From: Streptomyces colonosanans
GTDB lineage: Bacteria; Actinomycetota; Actinomycetes; Streptomycetales; Streptomycetaceae
DNA: 64,000 nucleotides
Reading direction: 5' to 3'
Assembly: GCF_001866645.1 (NCBI RefSeq)
Contig: NZ_MLYP01000008.1
Coordinates: 98,551-162,550 of the forward strand
Shown: positions 1 to 9,709 of the stretch, piece after piece
Layout: each line of letters begins with the position of its first letter
How positions within the stretch are numbered: the stretch's first letter is position 1
Notes under the pieces: generated by a model
Database searches by the model: none
Seen by the model: only the letters and a program-made list of their open reading frames with translations
Told to the model about the DNA's origin: nothing
Program-made: the position numbers and the translations under genes

Positions 1-1070
1 TCGACGTGGTGGTGGAGGTCATCGGGGGTATCGAGCCCGCACGGACCCTCATCACCACCGCCTTCGAGAACGGCGCCTCGGTGGTCTCCGCCAACAAGGC
101 CCTCCTCGCCCAGGACGGGGCCGCCCTCCACGCCGCCGCCGAGCAGGCCGACAAGGACCTGTACTACGAGGCCGCCGTCGCCGGTGCCATCCCGCTGATC
201 CGGCCGCTGCGCGAGTCCCTCGCCGGCGACAAGGTCAACCGGGTCCTCGGGATCGTCAACGGGACGACCAACTTCATCCTCGACAAGATGGACTCGACGG
301 GCGCCGGGTACCAGGAAGCCCTCGACGAGGCCACCGCCCTGGGGTACGCGGAGGCCGACCCCACCGCCGACGTCGAGGGGTTCGACGCCGCCGCCAAGGC
401 CGCCATCCTCGCCGGTATCGCCTTCCACACGCGCGTGCGCCTCGACGACGTCTACCGCGAGGGCATGACCGAGGTCACCGCCGCCGACTTCGCCTCCGCC
501 AAGCAGATGGGCTGCACGATCAAGCTGCTCGCCATCTGCGAGCGCGCCCCCGACGGGGGCTCGGTCACCGCGCGCGTGCACCCCGCCATGATTCCGCTGA
601 CCCACCCGCTTGCCTCCGTGCGCGGCGCGTACAACGCGGTCTTCGTGGAGTCGGACGCCGCGGGTCAGCTCATGTTCTACGGGCCCGGCGCCGGTGGTTC
701 ACCGACCGCGTCCGCCGTCCTCGGGGATCTCGTGGCCGTGTGCCGCAACCGGCTCAGCGGCACGACCGGACCCGGCGAGTCCGCGTACGCCGCCCTGCCC
801 GTCTCGCCCATGGGCGACGTCGTCACGCGGTACCACATCAGTCTCGACGTCGCCGACAAACCGGGCGTTCTCGCCCAGGTCGCCACCGTCTTCGCCGAGC
901 ACGACGTCTCGATCGATACGGTTCGCCAGACGGGCAAGGGGGGCGAGGCCTCCCTCGTCGTCGTCACCCACCGTGCGTCCGACGCCTCCCTTCGCGGGAC
1001 CGTCGGGGCGCTGCGCAAGCTCGACACCGTGCGGGGTGTCGCCAGCATCATGCGGGTTGAAGGAGAGTAA
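1..1070 (+). CDS. hom: Homoserine dehydrogenase (5' end cut by window edge)
   Basis: This enzyme reduces aspartate semialdehyde to homoserine with NAD(P)H, the branch-point step towards threonine and methionine, in the cytoplasm. The window begins inside the gene: the reading frame is open from base 3, and the N-terminal NAD(P)-binding fold is mostly missing. The catalytic domain is present (VSANKALLA, AGAIPLIRPLRESL, GIVNGTTNFILDKM, the YAEADPTADVEG stretch with the Asp/Glu substrate residues). A C-terminal ACT domain follows (HISLDVADKPGVLAQVATVF), the usual site of threonine feedback. The stop lies six bases before thrC, so the two genes are almost certainly co-transcribed. The true start lies outside the window. 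Confidence 0.96.
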   Translation, partial: DVVVEVIGGIEPARTLITTAFENGASVVSANKALLAQDGAALHAAAEQADKDLYYEAAVAGAIPLIRPLRESLAGDKVNRVLGIVNGTTNFILDKMDSTGAGYQEALDEATALGYAEADPTADVEGFDAAAKAAILAGIAFHTRVRLDDVYREGMTEVTAADFASAKQMGCTIKLLAICERAPDGGSVTARVHPAMIPLTHPLASVRGAYNAVFVESDAAGQLMFYGPGAGGSPTASAVLGDLVAVCRNRLSGTTGPGESAYAALPVSPMGDVVTRYHISLDVADKPGVLAQVATVFAEHDVSIDTVRQTGKGGEASLVVVTHRASDASLRGTVGALRKLDTVRGVASIMRVEGE

Positions 1071-1076
1071 CCAGCA

Positions 1077-2135
1077 ATGACCCACCAGTGGCGCGGAATC
1101 ATCGAGGAGTACCGGGACCGGCTTCCGGTGTCCGACAGCACGCCGGTCGTGACGCTCCGTGAGGGTGGTACGCCGCTCGTGCCCGCGCAGGTGCTCTCCG
1201 AGCGCACGGGCTGCGACGTCCACCTCAAGGTGGAGGGGGCCAACCCCACCGGATCCTTCAAGGACCGCGGCATGACCATGGCCATCTCCAAGGCCAAGGA
1301 GGAGGGCGCCAAGGCCGTCATCTGCGCCTCCACCGGCAACACGTCCGCGTCCGCCGCCGCCTACGCCGTACGCGCCGGCATGGTGTCGGCTGTGCTCGTG
1401 CCACAGGGCAAGATCGCGCTCGGCAAGATGGGCCAGGCCCTCGTGCACGGCGCGAAGATCCTCCAGGTCGACGGCAACTTCGACGACTGCCTCGCGCTCG
1501 CCCGGGCGCTGTCCGACAACTACCCGGTGGCGCTGGTCAATTCGGTCAATCCGGTGCGGATCGAGGGCCAGAAGACGGCGGCCTTCGAGATCGTGGACAT
1601 GCTCGGCGATGCACCCGACATCCATGTCCTGCCGGTCGGCAACGCGGGCAACATCACCGCCTACTGGAGGGGCTACAAGGAGTACGCCGCCGACGGCATC
1701 GCACAGCGCACCCCGCGCATGTGGGGCTTCCAGGCGTCCGGTTCGGCCCCGATCGTGCGCGGCGAGGTCGTCAAGGACCCGTCGACCATCGCCACCGCGA
1801 TCCGCATCGGCAACCCCGCGTCCTGGAAGTTCGCGCTGGAGGCCAGGGACGAATCGGGCGGTTTCATCGATGAGGTGACGGACCGTGAGATCCTGCGCGC
1901 CTACCGGCTGTTGGCCGCGCAGGAGGGCGTCTTCGTCGAGCCCGCCTCCGCCGCGTCCGTCGCCGGCCTGCTGAAGGCCGCCGAGCAGGGCAGGGTCGAC
2001 CCGGGGCAGCGGATCGTGTGCACCGTCACCGGCAACGGGCTCAAGGATCCCGACTGGGCCGTCGCGGGCGCCCCGCAGCCGGTCACGGTCCCGGTGGACG
2101 CGGCGACGGCGGCCGAACGGCTCGGACTGGCGTAA
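1077..2135 (+). CDS. thrC: Threonine synthase
   Basis: A PLP enzyme of fold type II that converts O-phosphohomoserine to threonine, the last step of the pathway; 352 aa, the usual size for the short actinobacterial form. The PLP lysine lies in the [11 protein letters not shown] motif (about residue 63). The phosphate-binding and nucleotide-like loops ([31 protein letters not shown]) are intact, and [10 protein letters not shown] lies near the C terminus. The ATG follows hom by six bases, with its GGAGAG ribosome site inside the end of hom, so translation is probably coupled. A stem-loop follows the stop, and thrB lies 242 bases further on, so thrB may have its own promoter. Confidence 0.97.
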   Translation: MTHQWRGIIEEYRDRLPVSDSTPVVTLREGGTPLVPAQVLSERTGCDVHLKVEGANPTGSFKDRGMTMAISKAKEEGAKAVICASTGNTSASAAAYAVRAGMVSAVLVPQGKIALGKMGQALVHGAKILQVDGNFDDCLALARALSDNYPVALVNSVNPVRIEGQKTAAFEIVDMLGDAPDIHVLPVGNAGNITAYWRGYKEYAADGIAQRTPRMWGFQASGSAPIVRGEVVKDPSTIATAIRIGNPASWKFALEARDESGGFIDEVTDREILRAYRLLAAQEGVFVEPASAASVAGLLKAAEQGRVDPGQRIVCTVTGNGLKDPDWAVAGAPQPVTVPVDAATAAERLGLA

Positions 2136-2141
2136 CCGGGG

Positions 2142-2170
2142 CGCTTACGGGGGACAACTCCCGTAAGGCG
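2142..2170 (+). terminator. Stem-loop after thrC
   Basis: CTTACGGG (2144-2151) pairs perfectly with CCCGTAAG (2160-2167), and flanking CGC/GCG can extend the stem with a bulge. It starts seven bases after the thrC stop and has no T-run. It may end or attenuate hom-thrC transcription before thrB. Confidence 0.5.
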
Positions 2171-2377
2171 TCCGGCGACGGGTGCACAGCGGGCTTGCGA
2201 CACGCATCGTGCGCCTCCTGTGCGCCCCATGTCGCCACAGAACCTTCCTTCGATAGGCTGTACTGAACCCGCCCGCCGCATATGCCGCGGTGCCGCGCCG
2301 TCCCTGCGGCCTTCGGGTCTTCCGTACGCATCGAGTGTCATTCGACCATCACACAGCTCAAGGAGAGTCAGCGAGCG

Positions 2378-3295
2378 ATGGCCGGTCCAGCGTTCCGCGC
2401 CGCCGCCGTCCGGGTGCGCGTCCCCGCCACCAGCGCCAACCTCGGCCCGGGCTTCGACGCCCTCGGCCTCGCGCTGGGGCTGTACGACGACGTGGTCGTC
2501 CGGGTGGCCGACTCCGGGCTGCACATCGACATCGCGGGTGAGGGCAGCGAGACGCTGCCGCGTGACGAGACCCATCTCCTTGTACGGTCCCTGCGCGCCG
2601 CCTTCGCGTCTTTGGGCGGGCAGCCGCGCGGTCTGGAAATCGTCTGCGCCAATCGCATTCCGCACGGGCGCGGCCTCGGCTCTTCCTCTGCGGCCATCTG
2701 CGCCGGCATAGTCGCCGCCCGCGCCGTGACAATAGGCGGCGACAGTCGGCTCGACGACGCCGCGCTCCTGGAACTCGCCACCGAGATCGAGGGCCACCCG
2801 GACAATGTCGCGGCCTGTCTTCTCGGCGGTTTCACGCTTTCCTGGATGGACCGCGGTGCCGCCCGGGCGATCCGCCTGGACCCCGCAGATTCCATCGTTC
2901 CGGTGGTTTTCGTGCCCGGGAAGCCGGTCCTGACCGAGACCGCGCGCGGGCTGCTCCCGCGCACCGTGCCGCACGTCGACGCCGCCGTCAACGCGGGCCG
3001 TGCCGCCCTGCTCGTCGAGGCCCTCACCAGGCGCCCCGAGCTGCTGCTGCCCGCCACCGAGGACCGCCTCCACCAGGAATACCGCGCTCCGGCCATGCCG
3101 GAGAGCGCCGCGCTGGTGGAGCGGCTGCGGGCCGACGGGATCCCCGCAGTGATCTCCGGCGCCGGACCCACGGTCCTGGCGCTGGCCGACGGCGCGAGCG
3201 CCGACAAGGTGGCCGACCTCGCGGGCGCGGGCTGGGCCGCCAACCGACTGGAACTGGACGGCCAGGGAGCGAGCGTGCTGCCGCTTGCGCCCTGA
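2378..3295 (+). CDS. thrB: Homoserine kinase
   Basis: A GHMP-family kinase that phosphorylates homoserine with ATP to give O-phosphohomoserine, the substrate of ThrC; 305 aa. The family motifs are clear: VRVPATSANLGPGFDALGLAL near residue 10, the ATP-binding PHGRGLGSSSAAICAG motif near residue 100, and the C-terminal VISGAGPTVLAL motif. The start at 2378 is chosen because AAGGAGAG lies just upstream and homologues begin close to this point; upstream in-frame codons are not protein-like. The 242-bp gap after thrC contains a TAGGCT sequence (near 2255) that could be a -10 element, so independent transcription is possible. Confidence 0.96.
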   Translation: MAGPAFRAAAVRVRVPATSANLGPGFDALGLALGLYDDVVVRVADSGLHIDIAGEGSETLPRDETHLLVRSLRAAFASLGGQPRGLEIVCANRIPHGRGLGSSSAAICAGIVAARAVTIGGDSRLDDAALLELATEIEGHPDNVAACLLGGFTLSWMDRGAARAIRLDPADSIVPVVFVPGKPVLTETARGLLPRTVPHVDAAVNAGRAALLVEALTRRPELLLPATEDRLHQEYRAPAMPESAALVERLRADGIPAVISGAGPTVLALADGASADKVADLAGAGWAANRLELDGQGASVLPLAP

Positions 3296-3703
3296 CACAC
3301 GGTTGCCGGTTTCGAGAGGGGGAATGTTTGTTGGATCCGGTAGTGTTAATCTCAAGTCAGCACCCGACCCAGCCATGGCGCGGTGCTTCGTGTCCCCGTC
3401 CGGGACAACCATTCTTCCGGGAGCCTCCCAAGTCGCACTGTGTTCCGTATCGCGTACGCGAGTAGTACGTCCTACGCGGGTACTGAGCGAATTGCCGAGC
3501 ACGCTCCGGAATCGGCGTGACCGAGCCGTGTGACACAAAACCGGGTGTCGCGGCTTCGGGAAGCGCCAATCACCAGATGTTTCTCCCGCCGCTTTTGGCG
3601 GACCACCGCCCCGGCACGGTCCACACAGACAGGACCGAAGCCGGACAGCACAACCGGTCGCCGAGCCAGACAGGCCGACGTCCGCTCCAGGGAAGGACCC
3701 TTC
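3296..3703 (+). other. Long leader region of rho, no gene seen
   Basis: This 408-bp stretch holds the candidate rho promoter (3320-3347) and an apparent leader of about 350 nt. It contains several possible stems, for example CCGCC/GGCGG at 3586-3601 with loop GCTTTT. No reading frame in it looks like protein. Rho of other bacteria is autoregulated through its leader, so a long leader here fits autogenous control, but that is inference. Confidence 0.55.
3320..3347 (+). promoter_or_regulatory. Candidate ECF (sigma-R-like) promoter of rho
   Basis: GGGAAT (3320-3325) is followed after 19 bases by GTT (3345-3347, then AAT). This matches the GGGAAT-N18/19-GTT pattern of thiol-stress sigma-R promoters of Streptomyces. 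No good TTGACA-type -35 element is seen at a suitable distance from TAGTGT at 3341. Match by eye only. Confidence 0.45.
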
Positions 3704-5695
<1,992 letters not shown>

Positions 5696-5720
5696 GCCAC
5701 GGCCGTTCCTGGCACTGTCC

Positions 5721-5760
5721 GAAGTCCCGCCCCCGTCACCAGTGACGGGGGCGGGACTTC
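5721..5760 (+). terminator. Rho gene terminator, 19-bp perfect stem
   Basis: GAAGTCCCGCCCCCGTCAC (5721-5739) and its exact reverse complement (5742-5760) are separated by two bases. The stem starts 25 bases after the rho stop and ends in TTC. It is one of the strongest hairpins in the window and a confident intrinsic terminator. Confidence 0.85.
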
Positions 5761-5904
5761 GTCCTTGTAGGATCAGCGCACCAAAGTGGGGGGGAACGTA
5801 TTTTCGGATACGCCCATGGGGATGGATACGTGCTGCCTTCGGCGGCTCCGCGTCCGCTGGGTTCTCCTCTCCCGCGAGCAACCTACGGCGACAGGAGAAA
5901 CTGA

Positions 5905-7698
5905 GTGGCATCATCTTCCCGAAGACCGCACCTGGCTCTTCCCGCGGCTGCCGCCGCACTTGCCCTGGGTGGCGCGGTCCTCGCGGCGACGCCCGCCCAG
6001 GCGTCCGGTACCGCCCCCGTCCCGCCCCGGCCGGCCGTCACCGAGAAGCCCAGCGCATCTCAGACCGACCTGCTGAAGCGGATCCAGGGGTCCCGGACCG
6101 CGCTGAAGGACGACCCGGCCGCCGCTCCCACCGCTTCCACTGCGGAGCCGAAGGCCGACCAGAGCCCCGAGGCCGCGTCCCGCACCGCCGACCCGAAGAT
6201 CATCGGTGGTTCGAACGCGACCATCGCCGAGGCGCCGTGGATGGTGCAGCTGCACTACTACGACAACAAGGGCACCGCGGACCCGTCCGACGACGAGGGG
6301 TACTTCTGCGGCGGCACGCTGGTGGCCCCGGCGAAGGTCCTGACCGCCGCGCACTGCGTGTACGGCCTGGACTGGGCGAGGCACGGCGCGATCCTCGCCG
6401 GCACCAGCCAGCTGCCGGACGGCAACGACCTGCACGGCGGCCGCGTCGCCGGCGTGTGGCGCCAGTGGGTCAACCCCACGTACAAGCCGAGGACCACATC
6501 GGGCGGCGACCTCGCGGTGCTGACGCTGACCGAGGCGCTGCCGTACAAGACGCTGCAGTTGACGTCGAGCTCCGACAGCGTCTCGTACAACAACGGCACT
6601 CCGGCGACGGTGTACGGCTGGGGGCGCACCAGCTCCACCAGCGAGGACCTCTCGCTGACGCTGAAGAAGGCGACCGTGCCGATGCGGTCGGACGCCACCT
6701 GCACCGGGGCCTACGGTTCCGAGTTCGTGCCCGGTCAGATGACCTGCGCCGGCAACCCGGCCTCCGGTCAGGACGCCGGTACGGTCTCCCCGTGCAACGG
6801 TGACTCCGGCGGCCCGCTCGTGGTCAACGGCCGGATCGCCGGCGTCGTGTCGTGGGGCGTCAAGGACTGCGTCGAGAAGGGCGCCTACAGCGTCTACGCC
6901 AAGACCCGCTCCTACGTCGGCCCGGTCAACGCGCGCATCGACGACGCCGACCTCGACTTCGACGGTCGGGCGGACCTGTTCGTCCGCACGCCCGGCGGCC
7001 AGGCCTACGAGTACTACTCGCTCGGCGACCGGGCGCCCTACCTGGGCAAGCGCGTCTCGCTCGGCGACTGGAGCGGGCTGAGCCTGGTGCGTCAGGCCGA
7101 CCTGAACCGCGACTTCTACCAGGACTACCTGTACCGCACCACGGACGGTGTCCTGTACGACTTCGCGTTCAACGGCAGCGACCGCTACCAGTCGTACCGC
7201 GTCGGCGGCGGCTGGAACGTGATGAAGGACATCCGGGTTCCGGGCGACCTCTCCGGCGACGGGCTGCCCGACATGGTCGCCCAGGCCAAGGACGGCGTCC
7301 TGTGGCTCTACCCGGGCAAGGGCAACGGGCTGTTCGGCACCCGCGTCCGGATCGGTGGCGGCTGGTCCGCGTACACCATCACCGGCAAGGGCGACTACAA
7401 CAACGACGGCAAGCCCGACCTGCTGGCCCGGGACGGCTCCGGCGTGCTGTGGCTGTACCCGGGCACCGGCGCTGCCTCGGCGCCGTTCGGGAGCCGGATC
7501 AAGGTCGGCGGCGGCTGGAACGCGTACAACGCCTTCGCCGCCTCCGGTGACGTGACCGGCGACGGCAAGCCCGACCTGCTGGCCCGGGACGCCTCCGGCG
7601 TGCTGTGGCTGTACAAGGGCACCGGCGTTGCCTCGGCGCCGTTCGGGAGCCGGATCAAGGTCGGCGGCGGCTGGGGGGCGTTCAACCTCTTCGGCTGA
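5905..7698 (+). CDS. Secreted trypsin-like serine protease with C-terminal FG-GAP/VCBS repeats
   Basis: An exported S1-family endopeptidase, 597 aa. The signal peptide is clear: SSRRPH, a hydrophobic Ala/Leu core, then ATPAQAS near residue 33. A pro-region rich in Lys/Ala/Pro precedes the IIGGSNATIAEAPW start of the catalytic domain (about residue 99). The triad is complete: His150 (TAAHC), Asp202 (GGDLAVL) and Ser301 (GDSGGP). From about residue 345 there are about five FG-GAP repeats with Asp-rich loops (DLDFDGRADL, GDLSGDGLPD, GDYNNDGKPD, GDVTGDGKPD), probably calcium-binding and used for attachment or substrate contact. GTG start at 5905 with AGGAG seven bases upstream. Monocistronic, with terminators on both sides. 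Confidence 0.93.
   Translation: MASSSRRPHLALPAAAAALALGGAVLAATPAQASGTAPVPPRPAVTEKPSASQTDLLKRIQGSRTALKDDPAAAPTASTAEPKADQSPEAASRTADPKIIGGSNATIAEAPWMVQLHYYDNKGTADPSDDEGYFCGGTLVAPAKVLTAAHCVYGLDWARHGAILAGTSQLPDGNDLHGGRVAGVWRQWVNPTYKPRTTSGGDLAVLTLTEALPYKTLQLTSSSDSVSYNNGTPATVYGWGRTSSTSEDLSLTLKKATVPMRSDATCTGAYGSEFVPGQMTCAGNPASGQDAGTVSPCNGDSGGPLVVNGRIAGVVSWGVKDCVEKGAYSVYAKTRSYVGPVNARIDDADLDFDGRADLFVRTPGGQAYEYYSLGDRAPYLGKRVSLGDWSGLSLVRQADLNRDFYQDYLYRTTDGVLYDFAFNGSDRYQSYRVGGGWNVMKDIRVPGDLSGDGLPDMVAQAKDGVLWLYPGKGNGLFGTRVRIGGGWSAYTITGKGDYNNDGKPDLLARDGSGVLWLYPGTGAASAPFGSRIKVGGGWNAYNAFAASGDVTGDGKPDLLARDASGVLWLYKGTGVASAPFGSRIKVGGGWGAFNLFG
7405..7674 (+). repeat. Near-identical 156-bp-period repeat inside the protease gene
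   Basis: Bases 7405-7518 and 7561-7674 (114 bp each, offset 156 bp = 52 codons) differ at only about four positions. They encode the last two FG-GAP units. Such high DNA identity suggests recent duplication or gene conversion between repeat units. Confidence 0.85.
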
Positions 7699-7726
7699 TC
7701 CCGCCGGCGCCACGGCGACCGTGCTC

Positions 7727-7755
7727 AGGGCCGCTCCCGCGACGGGGGCGGCCCT
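7727..7755 (+). terminator. Terminator after the protease gene
   Basis: AGGGCCGCTCCCG (7727-7739) pairs with CGGGGGCGGCCCT (7743-7755) with one T-G mismatch and a 3-nt loop, followed by TCGCC. It lies about 30 bases after the stop. Confidence 0.75.
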
Positions 7756-7825
7756 TCGCCGTGTACGAGACCTTCACCACATGCTCCCCGTGCCGTGCCC
7801 GCCGCGACCGGAATCGGAGGGCCCC

Positions 7826-7876
7826 GTGAATGCGCAGGTCGGAGGCGCCACCGAGACACGGTACCGCTACGCATAG
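7826..7876 (+). CDS. Possible 16-aa small ORF upstream of the LCP gene
   Basis: GTG at 7826 has a good ribosome site (GGAGGG five bases upstream) and opens a 16-codon frame, MNAQVGGATETRYRYA, ending in TAG at 7876. It sits between the protease terminator and the LCP gene, and is followed by two copies of TACAGGGTG (7889-7897 and 7900-7908) one helical turn apart. It could be a leader peptide or a chance frame; I do not recognise it. The surrounding 344-bp gap (7699-8042) holds no other likely gene. Confidence 0.3.
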   Translation: MNAQVGGATETRYRYA

Positions 7877-8042
7877 TGGTTTTATGCGTACAGGGTGGAT
7901 ACAGGGTGTTGTGCAACCCTTTGCCGAATTCCCCCGTCTGACCTGCGGAGGGACGAGGGTGCGGTATCGGTCGAAACTCGGCCGTACCGGGCCTGGTCCT
8001 GACCTGAGGGGGTACTCGACCGGACGAGGACTGAGGGAGCAC

Positions 8043-9182
8043 ATGCCCGCCGAGAGCACGCCGGACGCCGGCATAGCCGACATGGCCACGACGACCGGCC
8101 CCCGCCACCGGGGGAAGGGCCGCCGCCGCAAGCCCCGCAGCAGGGGGCGCACGGCGGCCCTGGTCGCCGCCTGGACCGCCGCGGGTGTTCTCGTGCTCGG
8201 CGGCACCGGCGTCGGCTACGTGTACTTCAAGCTCAATGGCAACATCCACAGCGTCGACATCAACCAGGCCCTCGGTACCCACCGGCCCGTGAAGGTCGAC
8301 AACGGCTCCGAGAACATCCTGGTCCTGGGCTCGGACAGCCGCTCCGGCGGCAACGGGAAGCTGGGCGGCGGCGCCGACGACGGCACTGCCCGCTCCGACA
8401 CCGCGATGATCATCCACGTCTACAAGGGCCACAAGCGGGCCAGCGTGGTCTCCATCCCGCGCGACACCCTCGTCGACCGCCCCGAGTGCACCGACAGCAA
8501 GGGCACCGTGCACCCGGCGGTCTCCGGCGAGATGTTCAACTCCGCGTACTCCACCGGGGGCGCCGCCTGCGCCGTGAAGACCGTCGAGTCGGTCACCGGC
8601 ATCCGCATGGACCACTTCGTGGAGGTCGACTTCGCCGGCTTCCAGAAGCTGATCGACGACCTCGGCGGCGTCCGGGTGACCACCACCAAGGACATCGACG
8701 ACCCGAACAGCCACCTCCACCTGAAGGCGGGCACGCACACCCTCGACGGCGAACAGGCCCTCGGCCTGGTCCGCACCCGGCACGGCGTCGGCGACGGCTC
8801 CGACCTCGGCCGCATCCAGCTCCAGCAGGCCTTCGTCAAGGCCCTGGTCGACCAGGTGGGGCACATCGGCGTCCTGACCAGCCCGGCCAAGCTGTACGAC
8901 CTCGCCGACACCGCGACCAGGGCCGTCACCACCGACTCCGACCTGGCCTCCGTCAAGAACCTGGTGTCCTTCGCCGGCGGGCTCAAGGGGATCGACTCGT
9001 CCCACATGGCCATGGTGACGATGCCGGTCCAGTACGACCCGGCGAACCCCAACCGCGTCCTCATGGAGAAGGCCAAGGCCCAGCTCGTGTGGGACGCCCT
9101 GAAGAACGACCGGCCGATCCCGGCGACCGCGACCGCGGACTCCGCGAAGGGCCGGGCCCAGGGCGTCGTGGCCGGGTCCTGA
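8043..9182 (+). CDS. LytR-CpsA-Psr (LCP) family cell-wall glycopolymer ligase
   Basis: LCP proteins transfer undecaprenyl-linked glycopolymers such as teichoic acids onto peptidoglycan outside the membrane. From the ATG at 8043 the protein is 379 aa: a short basic cytoplasmic N terminus (about 36 residues, Arg/Lys-rich), one membrane segment (about 37-60), then an extracytoplasmic LCP domain. The domain shows the pyrophosphate-binding residues ENILVLGSDSR, ARSDTAMIIHV, ASVVSIPRDTLVD and VDFAGFQKLIDDLGGV, and the arginine of LVRTRHGVGDGSDLGRIQLQQ. The start is chosen for GAGGGAG just upstream; a later ATG (MATTTGP) is possible. The WecA/TagO-type gene at 14.7 kb would make the lipid-linked precursor of such polymers. 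A terminator follows. Confidence 0.92.
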   Translation: MPAESTPDAGIADMATTTGPRHRGKGRRRKPRSRGRTAALVAAWTAAGVLVLGGTGVGYVYFKLNGNIHSVDINQALGTHRPVKVDNGSENILVLGSDSRSGGNGKLGGGADDGTARSDTAMIIHVYKGHKRASVVSIPRDTLVDRPECTDSKGTVHPAVSGEMFNSAYSTGGAACAVKTVESVTGIRMDHFVEVDFAGFQKLIDDLGGVRVTTTKDIDDPNSHLHLKAGTHTLDGEQALGLVRTRHGVGDGSDLGRIQLQQAFVKALVDQVGHIGVLTSPAKLYDLADTATRAVTTDSDLASVKNLVSFAGGLKGIDSSHMAMVTMPVQYDPANPNRVLMEKAKAQLVWDALKNDRPIPATATADSAKGRAQGVVAGS

Positions 9183-9204
9183 GGCGCTCCCGGGCCGATC
9201 CGGG

Positions 9205-9223
9205 CCCCTCGGGCACCGAGGGG
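9205..9223 (+). terminator. Terminator after the LCP gene
   Basis: CCCCTCGG (9205-9212), a 3-nt loop and CCGAGGGG (9216-9223) form a perfect 8-bp stem 22 bases after the stop. Its right arm overlaps the first bases of the rpmE promoter candidate. Confidence 0.65.
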
Positions 9224-9247
9224 AATAGATCGCTTGATCCCCCGGTT
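9221..9247 (+). promoter_or_regulatory. Candidate sigma-R promoter of rpmE, overlapped by a dyad
   Basis: GGGAAT (9221-9226), an 18-base spacer and GTT (9245-9247) fit the sigma-R pattern exactly. The L31 gene rpmE is, to my knowledge, an established sigma-R target in S. coelicolor, which supports the reading. The dyad ATCCCCC/GGGGGAT (9237-9243/9250-9256, loop GGTTTT) covers the -10 and start region. The rest of the leader up to 9352 could hold an actinobacterial L31 leader element, which I cannot confirm. Confidence 0.6.
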
Positions 9248-9352
9248 TTGGGGGATGCGGCCAGTCCTGGCAGACTGGTACGTCGGCTCCGGTTCACGCT
9301 TCCGCATCCCGCGGCTGCGACCCGGCGCCCTCCAGGAATCTAGGAGTCACCC

Positions 9353-9574
9353 TTGAAGCGCGACATCCACCCCGAGTACGTCGAGACGCAGGTCAGCTGC
9401 ACCTGTGGCGCGTCGTTCACCACCCGTAGCACCATCGAGTCCGGCACCATCCGGGCCGAGGTCTGCTCCGAGTGCCACCCGTTCTACACGGGCAAGCAGA
9501 AGATCCTCGACACCGGTGGCCGTGTGGCCCGCTTCGAGGCCCGCTTCGGCAAGGCTGCCGCTGCCAAGAAGTAG
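9353..9574 (+). CDS. rpmE: 50S ribosomal protein L31, zinc-binding (C+) form
   Basis: Large-subunit protein at the central protuberance, 73 aa, usual length. It carries the zinc cysteines of the C+ type: Cys16 and Cys18 in SCTCG, and Cys38 and Cys41 in VCSECH. It is therefore the zinc-dependent paralogue that Streptomyces exchanges for a Cys-free L31 under zinc limitation (family knowledge). The start is TTG at 9353, supported by AGGAG six bases upstream and by the conserved [10 protein letters not shown] terminus. It is transcribed from its own promoter and followed by a stem-loop. Confidence 0.97.
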   Translation: MKRDIHPEYVETQVSCTCGASFTTRSTIESGTIRAEVCSECHPFYTGKQKILDTGGRVARFEARFGKAAAAKK

Positions 9575-9584
9575 CGAGCCCACC

Positions 9585-9630
9585 GCGCCGGTCTCCGGTG
9601 CTCCCGTACCGGGGGCGTCGGGACCGGCGC
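9585..9630 (+). terminator. Terminator after rpmE
   Basis: GCGCCGGTC (9585-9593) pairs with GACCGGCGC (9622-9630), with an inner CCGGT/ACCGG stem (9595-9599/9608-9612), followed by TTT. It lies ten bases after the rpmE stop and before prfA. Confidence 0.7.
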
Positions 9631-9709
9631 TTTGCGGTGCAGCCCCTTTCAGTCGTACCTACGTCCCCCACGCCCCGGCCGGGCAGGGGACACCCCATGG
9701 GAGCCGGAG

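Noticed and set aside
5911..7713. Minus-strand frame of about 600 codons opposite the protease gene
   Set aside because: The protease has a full catalytic triad and repeats; the opposite frame is a compositional shadow.
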